Positions 28,659-39,794 of a DNA stretch of 64,000 bases are shown here, piece by piece. How positions within the stretch are numbered: position 1 is the first letter of the stretch; each line of letters starts with the position of its first letter. The stretch lies in NCBI GenBank assembly GCA_030704615.1, contig CM060733.1, forward strand, positions 58,774,001 through 58,838,000, given 5' to 3'. A program made the translations under genes and the position numbers. The DNA comes from Takakia lepidozioides (taxonomy: Eukaryota > Streptophyta > Takakiopsida > Takakiales > Takakiaceae). The notes under the pieces are model-generated. The model was given only the letters and a program-made list of their open reading frames with translations, was not told the origin of the DNA and did no database searches.

Positions 28659-30876
28659 CAAACATTTCTTGCTCCATTGGAGTTGGACTTGGAAAGCCCA
28701 TGTCTTGGGAAACAGTATATATCTCCCGCTCCATTCCTTCAATGCATACTATCTTTTTCACCAGTCCATCTGTTTCGGGGAATGCGGTGGCTCCCTCTGT
28801 TGCACCTACCTGGGCACCAGCAGTATGGGGTTAAGGGTCACAAGCAACATGGTGTTGTCTGCTGAGCTTTGACATTTGGTCCAAGCTTCAAAACGCCTTT
28901 GGTTTGCCTATCAAGAGCTTGAGATGCAAAGAAACACCAGATTCTGCACCATTTGATGAATTTTTATGGAGACATTGAAGGCTTTTGCTACAAGACATTG
29001 ACTCCGTTGGTGAGTCAATTCAGAAACAAAATGCACAAGGAACTTGCCAAGCCACAACCAATATGACAGTCTACATGCAGTACCACTCAGGGAACACATG
29101 CTTGAGGTACCAAGACTGACGCTTGACACATCCAGCAACGATCATCAGTAAGTAGGTATGAATAACAGTTATATGCATCAAATCTTCTTGAGCAAGGAAA
29201 AACTAACTGGTTACTCCAGCATTTGATGAGCTTCCGAGTGGAGATGAAGCAAGAGGGTGGGAAGAGAGTTGTAGAAGTTATCTGCTCTCTTGAAATAAGC
29301 GGTAATTTTCTTGAGTAAATTCTGACCACCATTAGAACCACAGGCTGACAATATCAACGTGATAGTTGACAACAGCAATGTTCCGTTACTCTGAATATCC
29401 TGATCTCATTAGGTGGAAAATTTGGAAGGGTCCGATGAGGCAATGTACTCACTTGGATCTGAGAGAGATTGTGGACTGGATGCCTCCCTTGGGAGTAGTA
29501 TGTGGAGCTCCCTCCTTTCGCAGGCAGGCTAAGATGGTGGCTGTGACGGTTGACCACACCACAACCCACATTCCAGTCCATCCTTTTGTAACCACGACGA
29601 GAACTCATTTTCTTGTTCATATGCCCTCCTTTCTGCCTGCCTTCCTCTCCTCTCTCTCTAGGATCGGAAAGAATCGGGAAAGAACCGAGAGTCTTTCTCA
29701 GGTCTCGTTGTGTTCTGTTGGAACGTCTGTGCTCCAACGTTGTTTCCTCTCTTGAGGAGAAAGAAATGAAGTGATACTTTTTAACGAAAGAAAGAAAGAA
29801 AGAAAGCGCAATTTCTGCAGAGACCTGGGCAAGATTAAAGAAATCAAGGCTGTGCAGCTGGAGTCGCAGATGTGGAGACTGGTCAGACCATACTGAGAAA
29901 AGAGAGAGGGAGACGAGCTGGAGCAAGACAGACACGATCTTCCTGATCAAGTCTGAGACGCATGAGAAAGAAAACAAACGCACTTCAAAGCTGAATCATG
30001 CCCACATACTTTTCTTCAACGTGTACAGCTGCTATAACCCAGTAGAAATAAACGAGAGGAAAAGGCAAGAGAGGGAGGAGAGAACCAAGTGCAATCAAGC
30101 CATAGACCCAAAAGATTCAACTATACAACGCTCAAAGAGGACCCCATCTTCAGCTACTCAAGGACCCAAGTATGAACATCCAAACAGCATCCCTGCAAGA
30201 ATCCATAGAGAGAAAGAAATGCAGGAACGTGGGAGAGAGAGAGAGAGAGAGGGTGTGGGGAGACGACAAGACAGGCTACTCTTCTTGGAGCCCAACGGCC
30301 GGCTGAACACAATCACTGGACAAACGGATGGATGACGGTTGGGGGCCTGTTTCTCATCCTCGTTTCTCACATTGCCAAGAAACCTGAAGAAAGAAACTGT
30401 AAAAACATTTCCCACTATAACTTTTTCGATGAGAACATAATTTTTGGGTACTGCCCTTTTTGTTATTTTTTTAGCAAGAACGTTTTTTTTTTTTTTTTTT
30501 TTTTTACAAATGAAATGAAATGAAATGGTGCTTTATAACGTCCGCGGAAAGCTCATAGAGCTTATGAGACAAAATGGAAGAAAACATGAAAGAACTTTAC
30601 AATTGTGATTCGAAAGATTTTTCTTTAAGATTATTGCATTTTAATTAATTTCTTAACTACCCAAAACTTATCATAAACTAAGGCATTTTTGTAGTATCAA
30701 GCTAAGAACATATGAACTCCTCGCTATTCGTTACGCCGCGCCCTGAGCTATTCGGATAGGGGCTTAATTTAGTTGAGACTTTCAGAAATCATGAAACTTT
30801 GAGCGATCATATTAGTATTCAAGTGGAGGTTTGATGCGATGAGAACTTATAGATAGCTAAATAAATAAATGTCATG
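28659..30876. other. Upstream region of the XS-domain gene
   Basis: No gene is supported. It may include 5' UTR or a noncoding first exon. Simple repeats: (GAAA)n near 29787-29805, (GA)n at 30233-30250, and a 26-base poly-T near 30482-30507. The last is followed by CAAATGAAATGAAATGAAATGG...CTTTATAACG, which resembles the 3' end of an antisense retroelement and recurs near 38022. Confidence 0.5.
30508..30600 (-). repeat. Retroelement tail, family B (antisense, with poly-A)
   Basis: Read on the minus strand, the sequence runs CGTTATAAAGCACCATTTCATTTC into a poly-A (poly-T at 30482-30507 on +). A similar block without a poly-A is at 38022-38055. Two partly matching copies suggest a shared 3' end of a retroelement family. 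Confidence 0.45.
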
Positions 30877-32570
30877 GTTTTTTTTTTTTTTTTTTTTTTT
30901 TTTTAGATAACAAGGACTTTGCCCTGGAAGCTTTATTTATGTTTATTTTTGGTGGGGAAAAAAGTAAAACCCCTAAAAGTACCATGAATGTATACACACC
31001 GTAGACAGTGAATGGCAAATCGACCTCCTATTGGAGAATTCCAAAAAATTAGGGCATCATGCCCAATGAAGTGCTGAGCGAGTAGCTCACCCAGGGAGCT
31101 TCTAGCAAGCAGCAGTCTAAGAGCATGTGTAGGTTTTGGCTTTAGAGGTAGAGTCCTAGCGGAGAGCTTGATGACTACTACTCTACTGCTATCGATCTGT
31201 TCTTGGAATGTCAACGGAACTTAAGTCTCACAGCTGACTTGATGTGGCGCCAGTTAATGTCTCTGTCAAATTCGGGGGAGAGTGTGGATGGCCGTTCTGA
31301 GCCCCCTCCAGGCGTCTGGTGGGCTGGCAGCCCAGTTGCATTCACTTGATGAAGTGGTAGTGCAGATGTGTCCTTGCTTGCCCCAGGACAATCTGAAATC
31401 TGCATGCAGGTTGGCTGCTTGTTGAGGGTGTATGGCCATTTCTGTACACAGTTTTACCCATGCTTTTCTAGCATCAATCTGTATATCCCAGAAAATGCGA
31501 GCTAATACTGCGGATAGTGACAAAGTCTCACCAGAGAGTGACCAGGAGCAGCGTACTTTCCATAGTTGCCATAGTGTAGAAACCCGGAGGCTTTCAAAGA
31601 CTGGGCAATCAATGGCTTTCGATTTGGAGTTTGTGTCATAGTTTAAAAGTAATGTGAGTGGTGTTTGTGGTTGGGTATCCCAGATGGTGTAGAAAGCTTT
31701 TATGATTCTCCAGATTGATTCTGGGCCCTAGCACAAGAGGAGGCAATGTTCTAAAGATTCTAGCACTCCTGCGGAGCAACCTGAGCATAAAAGAGCGCCC
31801 TGGAATTGAAGCCATTCCCCCACCTTGAGCACTCTATTGGCAATTTGCCATAGGAATGCAGACATTTTTGTAGATTTGGTCTTGCTCCAGATGTTGCTCC
31901 AGATTGCTTTCCAGTTTTCATTGGCAAAGCCATAGTCCTGTCATTTAGCATTCCACTTGGAAGTGTTCTGCGGGCTTTTTTTGCTAAGTAGTTGAAGAAG
32001 GGAACTTGGGATCGGCCAAAGGCCCATGTCCATTCCTTAGGGTCAAATTGCAGGTCTGTCAGCGGCCTTCCTAAAATCCAGATGAAGTTGTTTGCTGCAA
32101 GCCAGATGTGTAGAGGTAAGGTGGGATCAGGTTGAGGGTTCATATATTTTGTCAGGTACGACCAGCAACATATCCTAACCGGGGTATGTGGAAAGATGGG
32201 GTAATCAATGGGTCGCTCGCTATTCAGAGACAAGGCCATAGAAACATGGTCAATATTGAAGGGAAATCCTGTCAGGGTGTAATCGGATCTTTGGAGAACG
32301 AAAAGAACAGTTAGCTTATTGTTGATGATCCCAAGAGTCTAGTAAAGGGATTGGGGATTTGAAGGACCAGTCTGGAGATTCGAGGGCCAAGTGGGGGGGA
32401 TGGAAGCTGTGATTTGAGGCAATCCAGCTTTGGCCATGTTTTTGCCCGCAATGATATCTGCCTTTTTAAAGTCATTGTTGTTCCATATATCTTTGAGCTG
32501 GCAGATCCCCTTATGATCCCACGAAGACCATCTTCTGGCCTGACAACATTGGGCTGTGGTGGTTTGGTTT
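30877..32570 (-). mobile_element. 5'-truncated LINE (non-LTR retrotransposon) with poly-A tail
   Basis: The insert runs on the minus strand and ends in a poly-A, seen as poly-T at about 30879-30904. The tail is preceded by AATAAAGCTTCCAGGGC. Decayed coding includes a stretch near 32530-32330 (KDIWNNNDFKKADII, AGLPQITASIPPTW). A zf-RVT-like segment follows at 32239-31760 (WSYLTKYMNPQPDPTLPLHI, AFGRSQVPFFNYLAKKARR, SYGKLPIECSRWGNGF). Such segments follow the reverse transcriptase in plant L1-type LINEs. The RT itself is missing, so the copy is truncated, as most LINE insertions are. Target duplications were not found. Confidence 0.75.
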
Positions 32571-34150
32571 CGGTCTAAACGGGTGTTTTAAATATATGTG
32601 TAGTGCATATAGCGTAAACAATGCAATGATGGTTTGTTAATGTCAACCATGATCATGCATTAAGTTTAGTACTAGCCGTTTTATAGTCCACACCTGGTTA
32701 ATTTTTAAACTCAAAACGGCTCAAAAATCCGCATCAATGAGTCCAACAAAATGATTACAGTAAAAATCTACCCTAACCACGGATTCATGTAATTGGTCCC
32801 GAAAACCCAAATGTCAACACAGGTTGTAGCCGCTCATTACCTCTCTAGTAGGAGCTATGACACTTCCAAACTTAGGGCATATGGGGCAGCACCCCATTCT
32901 AAGCTTGGTATTGTCATATTTCATACTAGCAGGGTTTAAAGGTCTTATATTCGGGTTTATACACATCTTAAACCAGGATATAACCAGACCAACATTGGTC
33001 TAAACTCCATCTTTAGTTCTAACAAAAGAATATAAAACCATAGTTGCATCAAATTGTCATTACAAATATGTGTAGAGTTGAAAACAATCTATGCGGTTGC
33101 TAATCCATAACGAAGCAACCAGCCTCCTTTCAAATCTCTCGTGATGTGTTCTACGTTTAAGAAAGCTGTGATGCACGGGTGTATGATGCGTAGCTGAAAA
33201 AATGCATCTATAGTCTACAAGTGCACGAGGGTGCATAATAAAATTTGTCTATATACATTTTTTTATGTGCACAGTCAAGAAAGACCTTTTTTCTGTTAAC
33301 CACGATGGAGAGCTCTAAGCAGCAGGGCAAGGATTTGATGTCCTGCAAAATGTTTGTACTGCACAGAACATTAAAGTAGATGTGAGGATGAGAGTTAGAA
33401 TAAGGCAAGGAGAGCCTAACGACGGTAGCGCGCGTACAGGGAGCTGCAAAATCTGGAGGGGCGATGAAATTTGGTATGTGATGCGTCCATATATGCAACC
33501 ATCACATTTTAAATCATATGTTAACATATAAATATAGTTAAATCTAAGATATTTCATCCATGTGTCTAAAGCCCCATCAATGCATGTGGCAAATCAATGG
33601 CATGGACATTATGTTACTCAACAATCACCACTAGAGAACTTGTGCCAAAAAATTCCTATAGATGTAAGTGAGAAGTTGCAATAATTAGTAATAATGGAAT
33701 AGGAAAGTCTAATATAGGGCAAGGGGCAGTAGCCGTAAGGCGAAGTGGCTCTTAGTTACGCCGGCTTTGGCCGGAGTCTTCTCTCTCTAGGAAAGTATAA
33801 CCATAAAATCAAATCTACAAATGCATACTCCTAAAGCGCAAGTAGAAGTTACAAACCTATAACACAATTTGGGCTAAATGTAACATCATCAACATATAAC
33901 TTAAGTATCTATTGCTCAGTGTTACGCAATCATGATTCATGCCCTACTAACTCCACGTCCACATATCTTGAATTTAAAGAGGAGTCATTTCTTTCAGGTT
34001 GGCTGAATCACACTAGGTATAGGTAAAATCAATGCCAAGATAAGTAAATTTACTGTGAGTAGATGAATTAGTCATCATTGGTCTTCATGTCCTCACCTCA
34101 ATACACCTCAAATTTTAACACAAAAGCCATGAGTTAGACGACTTCTCTCC
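32571..34150. other. Noncoding, mildly AT-rich stretch
   Basis: No gene or recognised element. The minus frames at 33208-33557 show no domain. Confidence 0.5.
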
Positions 34151-34215
34151 AAGGAAATTCAACATTATGACGGTAAGAAGTTGATCAGCTTATCATTGTT
34201 GGACAACGAGATGAA

Positions 34216-34992
34216 GTCGACCTCCTCATAAGCCCATTCTCCATCACAATTTGGAATAAATTGCATGGTGCTCATGTTTCGAAATGATGTTCTATACTGA
34301 GGGACAAGAAGCAGGTAATGTTCACGTTGGAAATAGATCCCGCAATAAAAGCTTATAGAGACGTCCGGACCAAACATAAAATTCTTCTTGTTGAGAGATA
34401 GAGTTATCAAATGCTAACAAAATTGGGGTCATTGAAGTTGGATGGACATAATAGTATGGTTGATCTTGCTAAATGAGTTTTTCATATGCTTCGTATGTAA
34501 CTGGGATGACTCCCCTATTGTAGTTACACTATAATTTGTGTTGACAGTTGCTTACCAAACACCCTTATTGGAAGGATCACAAATAAAGTTTGTTATATGT
34601 TATGTGCAAAGTGGACCTCCTCATAAGCCCATTCTCCAATACGATTTCGAACAAATTACACGATACTCATGTTTTGAAAATATGTTCTATGTCGATGGAC
34701 AAGAAGTAGGTGATGTTGATGCTGGGAGTAAATCTCATAATAAAAGATTATAGAGACGTCCGGACCAGGCATAGAATTCTTCTCGTCAAGAGATAGAGTT
34801 ACCAAATTCTGACAAATTTGGGCCAATGAAGTTGGATACGGTTGATCTTGCTAAAGAAGTTTTTCATATGCTTCTTATATAACAGGGAGGACTTCCTTAT
34901 CATAGTTACACTATAATTTGTGTTAAGAGCTGTTTACCAAACACCCTTTAAATTGGAAGAATCACAAGTAATGCCTCTTATATGTTATGCCA
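34216..34992. repeat. Tandem duplication, about 395-bp unit, two diverged copies
   Basis: Copy 1 is about 34216-34610 and copy 2 about 34611-34992. Shared blocks include CCTCCTCATAAGCCCATTCT, ATAGAGACGTCCGGACCA, AGAGATAGAGTTA, TTCATATGCTTC, and AGTTACACTATAATTTGTGT followed by TTACCAAACACCC. Divergence is roughly 15-20 percent by eye. Copy 1 is open on the minus strand for 81 codons (34410-34165), but copy 2 is not, so any gene here is decayed. Confidence 0.88.
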
Positions 34993-35585
34993 AACAACCT
35001 TGTTATCATCATGGACATCTGATGTTGAAGCCAACCTCCCCTTCCCCTTCTCCTTTTCCTCTGTGCCCTCCTGCGTCAATAGCTCTATACAAGTTTCATT
35101 CGCATCCAATCGATCCACCAATGATAAGCCTTCATGAGTGTAAATATCCTCCCATCATTGGGAGGGAAGCTTATAACAATGCAAAAATCCTCAATGTTGC
35201 CATTGGGAAATCTTTTGAGGAGGGCGAGCAAGAGGCATATCAAGATTTGTGCTGGAGAGGTAGCTCCAAATTACGGTACACTAACTAATGGTTGACTTCT
35301 TCCCATGCTCTCTCGTTTGCTCTCTAAGCTTTCGTCTCTCACTAACCTATACCTCACACTTTGGAACCCTTGCCGATCACATACAGGTGTAGAATCCCTT
35401 AACACCCTCCTCTCCCTCACCGTCTCATCACGGCCCAAACGAAGAATGTCCCTAAAACTACAGGTGGCACTAGAGCTAGAGCTACCGAAAGGAAAATATG
35501 GTTTTCATTGTTTGCCATGATTCCTGCAATGATAAGACAAAAAAAAATTGTTAAGAGATTATGCTGTTGTTGCAAATGTTTGTCT

Positions 35586-35847
35586 GCCTAAGGTAACCTA
35601 TCCAAGAAATCAGTCACATCTTCACGTCGTTGAAGAAACTATTAGCTCCCCACGGAAGAGAAGTCAATCTCTCATGAAGTTCTTCTACAAGTTCGTTTGG
35701 CCGCGAGAAGCCATCCGCCTAAGGTGACCTATCCAAGAAATCAGTCACATCTTCACGTCGTTGAAGAAACTATTAGGTCCCCATGGAAGAGAAGTCAATC
35801 TCTCCTGAAGTTCTTCTACAAGTTCATTTGGCCGCGAGAAGTCATCC
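35586..35847. repeat. Tandem duplication, 131-bp unit, two copies
   Basis: Copies are 35586-35716 and 35717-35847. Both begin GCCTAAGGT and contain ATCAGTCACATCTTCACGTC and TTTGGCCGCGAGAAG. They are over 90 percent identical, so this event is younger than the neighbouring 395-bp duplication. On the minus strand part of copy 2 is open (35969-35745, ending in FFNDVKM), with no recognised function. Confidence 0.92.
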
Positions 35848-36219
35848 CAGCCTACAGTGTTGTAAACGTGATCTATACTGATTAGCTCATAGTCTAACAA
35901 CAAAGGAAAGCAAGTCTCCAAAAACTTCAGAAGCTCTAACAATGTGGCTACAGGACGGAGATATTTCATACAAGCACTACGAGCATGTACTATAGATGGA
36001 AGCTTATAAAATTGTACTTAAACTCTCTTTTAAAAACAAATTCTTCTGTGTGGACCCTCCGTGGATATGTAATGTTGCTCAAGACATCTATTCACAAAAA
36101 CTTAAAGATCTCCACTCTTACGTTAGCCAACTTAAGCATTATTCACAATAACAGCTATAATTTACTTACACGACCTTCACAGCAGGAGTAGACTCTCCGG
36201 ATATGGTCCAGATAGATGT

Positions 36220-36960
36220 TTGCTAATGGGTAAGGGTATCATGGCAGGGTACCAGACCAGGCGGGTATACACAACTCGTAATACCCCGGGGCAGAACATA
36301 TTGGGGGCAATATAGTGAAACGCTAATACCTGGGCTCCTACCATACCAGCCTGGTATCGCAAGGAATGCAGCTTTGTCGATACCAGTACTATGTCTACCA
36401 CTGTCGCTTGCACCCTAGGTATCAATATGTGGAGTGTTAGGGATTTAGGGATTTAGGGTGCAACATGGAGAGTTGCGGCTCTTTGATTGAGACGATCTAA
36501 ATGGCGATTTTGGCGAAAATATGCTTAGGCTTGGAGCATTGTCTCATTTATCAGTCTGTAATACGGCTCTTGTAAGGTGACCTCAAGTTACCTAAGGTGA
36601 GATCTTGCTCCTTGTTATCACTCAGCCGCTGAGGTGATCACTTCAGCGGCTGAAGTGCTCACCTCAGCGGTATAATTTGGACTGATTTTTATTTTTCAGT
36701 TTTAAAATAAATAAATAAATAAATAGCTGTATTGATACCAGTATTGATATACCCCCAATATAAGATTTGAAATTTGAAATACTGATACCATACCATACCA
36801 GGCCAAACAAAAACAATATACATACCAGACTGGTACATTAAAAGCTTAATACCTACTTTGATACCATTACTTGGCAGGTATGAAGGAGGCCTCTTCACCA
36901 ACAATACCATACCCTGGCTGGTATGAAATGTTGATGATACCGGTCCAACACTGGTTAACA
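36220..36960. repeat. Region dense in inverted ACCAG/CTGGT motifs (possible MITE remnants)
   Basis: Two clusters (36220-36420 and 36720-36955) carry many copies of GGTAT, GATACCA, ACCAG and CTGGT in both orientations, for example CCATACCAGCCTGGTAT and CATACCAGACTGGTAC. They may be nested miniature inverted-repeat elements. No clear target duplication was found. Confidence 0.4.
36623..36652. repeat. 30-bp near-perfect palindrome
   Basis: Arms CAGCCGCTGA and TCAGCGGCTG surround GGTGATCACT; only one base pair is mismatched. A third partial copy of the arm (CTCACCTCAGCGG) follows at 36658-36670. It could extrude as a cruciform or be a degenerate transposon core. Confidence 0.9.
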
Positions 36961-37139
36961 CTTCCATGTTATGACCTTTCACTTTCCTCATTCCTCCATA
37001 AGGAACTAATTTTCTTTTGTTTTTATTCGTTATTTAGTTGGAAAATTTGTGGAAATTTCAAACATCTACCCGTTTAAAAATCTAACATTCGTTTTTCCGC
37101 ATATCTCGCTACTATGCTTCCTTCTCTATCTCGGGTGCT

Positions 37140-37330
37140 GTACCCTTAATGGTTCACTCTCATTTTCTCATAAGCTACTGTTGTACAGTTATCGAGCACG
37201 ATCTCTTGTGCGAACATGCTCATAGCTGCCTTCAGGCTTATAAGAGTTTTAATTTTTTCCCTACAATAATCATTCAATAAAGTTAAACCAGGGCCACTGT
37301 CCCCTGTTCTGAAAAAAAAAAAAAAAAAAA
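37140..37330 (+). mobile_element. LINE 3' tail fragment with poly-A (family A)
   Basis: The end reads CAATAAAGTTAAACCAGGGC, then CACTGTCCCCTGTTCTG, then a 20-base poly-A (37311-37330). The same tail occurs antisense at 59285-59360 and, more diverged, at the end of the LINE at 30877. Only the 3' end is recognisable; the left boundary given is approximate. Confidence 0.6.
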
Positions 37331-38021
37331 CCTTCTCCATTCAGTAATAAATTTGATCAAACAATTTTGTTTATAATTTCTAGGATAAATCCAAAGTAAG
37401 GGAGCCGTTTTCTTGTCGAAAGTATTATCCTCCCTTTTAACTCGAAAATTCCTCGAATCAGTATTTACAGGTTTCTCGTCATACATTATGGCTCTATTTC
37501 ATTATCGGTTTCACATCATCGATTGGTAAAAGGCTAGCCTGTAAGTCGAAATGATGATTGAATATTTTGAATTACCAAAAAATTACTTATGATTATAATT
37601 GTTCAATAATTCTGATTTAACTGCACGCGACGTATTAATCCAACTTAGAATCTAATTCTTTTGTAACTTAGTTGTGGTAACTTCCCGTAACATAAATCCA
37701 AAGCTTTAGGTTTAGCTTATGGAAAAATACATTGCGATAGGAAGATAAGAAGAAGTAGGATTTAGAAAAAAGAAATAAAAGTTCAGATGGTTTTTTTTAC
37801 TTCTAACTATCATGAAATAAAATTATTGCATCACTATTATAAGATCTTATAAAGGTAATGAAAATATATAGATATATTTGTTACTGCCTCTCAGATGTCA
37901 AACCTAATCCCAATCTGACTGTATAACTATAGACAACAGGAGCGCATCACAAACCAAAAGATGCTCGGTAGATGAGTAAGCTGCTGAGCTCTTCGGATCA
38001 TTATAGCGGAAAAAAAAGAAT

Positions 38022-38055
38022 TGAAATGAAATGAAATTGTACTTTATAATGTCAG
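38022..38055 (-). repeat. Retroelement tail, family B (second copy)
   Basis: On + this reads TTGAAATGAAATGAAATT followed by GTACTTTATAATGTCAG, resembling 30508-30542. No poly-A adjoins it. Confidence 0.4.
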
Positions 38056-38189
38056 TTAAAGAAAGAAAAGACAAGAACTATGGAATGGCCATAGAAGCCC
38101 AAAGAGTTTACGTGACAATGCTCGAAAACTCGAATTCGTCAAAATGTCAATGTTGCTCACCTTCATGTCTCTTCTCTCTCTGCTTGTAG

Positions 38190-38352
38190 CCATGTAGGCC
38201 TTGTGGATGAAGGCCATCGCTATTTTCATTTCATGAGTCAAATTCATGGCCTGACACCTTTGGTGGCCCATTTTTGCTGCATGGTGGATCTTCTTGGCCG
38301 TGCAGGCCGCCTGGATGATGCAAAGGAAATTAAAACTCTTATAAGCCTGAAA
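38190..38352 (+). pseudogene. Pentatricopeptide repeat (PPR) gene fragment
   Basis: The translation runs GLVDEGHRYFHFMSQIHGLT, then VAHFCCMVDLLGRAGRLDDA. This is the C-terminal (PLS-class, E-type) motif typical of land-plant organellar RNA-editing PPR proteins. Upstream lacks further repeats. Downstream, after residue KE, the sequence switches to a 24-bp block shared in inverted orientation with 37224-37250. It is an isolated gene scrap. Confidence 0.8.
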
Positions 38353-39485
38353 ACTGGTAAGCTAGAAAACCTGCACAGGGGACGGTAACTATCAACCGTC
38401 CCAATTCACTCATAGTGCCTTTGAAGTGCCCACTTGAGCTGAAACAAGGATGTTCCCAGTTAGAGGGCATGAATTTGCCTGTAAGCAATTCCGAAGGCAG
38501 AAAGTTGGTGAAAGGCCTATCAAAGCACCAGTTGGTAGTGCTTGCATGCTGGGTCCAAATCGCCTTTGCTACACTGTGGGATCTGATGTGTTCATTGCTG
38601 ATCTATTTGAGAAGATGCAGCCTTTTTCAACAAGCAATGCAACACTTGGGCTATCGCATGGCTTCTGTGGGGTTGAACCTTATTCATCAACAGTGGGTGT
38701 TAGTATGGCACGGAACAGCTATGAGACCAAAAAGCCAACAGTCCCCAGTGGCTCCTCCAAATCTCAGAAATCAATACAGTAACCTAGGGAGCAATTTATA
38801 TCTCAAAGGGTGCCAATTGACAATGTGGTTGGAATAGCTGGAATTGGTTATCCATGGCTTACACAAGCAGCCGACCACTGGTGGTTTTAATTGTTGGGGG
38901 AAACCTCCTGGGAGTGAAAGTCTCTGAGCAGGTCACCGTGCTAGCAAAAATGAAAGCTGTGGGTTTGCAAAAATTTTGAGAACCAGGGTGTCTCTGCCAG
39001 CCGCTGTGGAGAAGAGAGTTGATTGCAGATGGCAGGGCAGCCTTTGTGCTGAGCTGATTATGGAACAAAAGCAAGAAAATGTGGAATACCAAAATCAAAA
39101 GGTACCCATGATTACATCTGAAACATCCCACCACCTAGCAGTCATTGAACACTAACCAACATCAAATCTCGACTTTCCATACCCATGCACCTATCCTGTG
39201 GAGTGTCTTGCTGTGATGCTAAAGGAAGAGGAGTGCTCCACCTTTTTTATTCGTTCCATTAGGAATAGTCATCAGTGCAGATATGTTGACAATGAGACAT
39301 TGTGACGTCCTCTCATACGAAGCTAGCTTCACAGTGTCCGAAGTGGCTAAGCCCATATTTTGTGAAGGGGACAAGCATGACAACATCCAATGGCTTGGGC
39401 CGGCACAATATTTCTGAATTTACATGACTGGCCTTCAGTTTGTTCAAAGAATGCAGTCAGCACAGCTTGAGGAAAACGTCATAGA
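38353..39485. other. Unassigned stretch between PPR fragments
   Basis: One open frame at 38450-38782 (110 codons from an ATG, beginning MFPVRGHEFACKQF) and broken frames around 38800-39480 look protein-like but match no family I recognise. They may be remnants of captured genes. Confidence 0.3.
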
Positions 39486-39519
39486 GTGAGCATAAATTAT
39501 GGTGATAGCCCAGTCCATG

Positions 39520-39794
39520 CACCGCCCCAGACAACACCCTTATCACCATGTACATCAAGTGCGGGAGCACAGTGGAGGCACACCAAGTGTTTGACAATTT
39601 GGAGTATGATGATTGCAGGATTTGCTAAGCTTGGGCTTGCTGAGAAGACTTTCAAACTCTATGAGAAAATGCAAGGGGAAGCGATAACACCCAACAAGGT
39701 CACATTCACTTGTGGTCTCAATGCATGTGCCAAGCTAGGACGCCTGGAAAGAGAGCAGCGGGTCCATGCTGACATTGATGTGTCCATCTTATGA
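39520..39794 (+). pseudogene. PPR gene fragment, frameshifted
   Basis: One frame gives NTLITMYIKCGSTVEAHQVF up to a stop near 39625. Another frame gives MIAGFAKLGLAEKTFKLYEK, then TPNKVTFTCGLNACAKLGRL and VHADI to 39794. Both are classic PLS-type PPR motifs, and the frame change near 39600 breaks them. It may come from the same source gene as the fragment at 38190, but the two are about 1.2 kb apart. Confidence 0.82.

Noticed and set aside
29354-29983. 209-codon minus frame upstream of the XS gene
   Set aside because: Low-complexity Ser/Leu/Phe-rich translation of GA/CT-rich sequence; no domain and no splice support.
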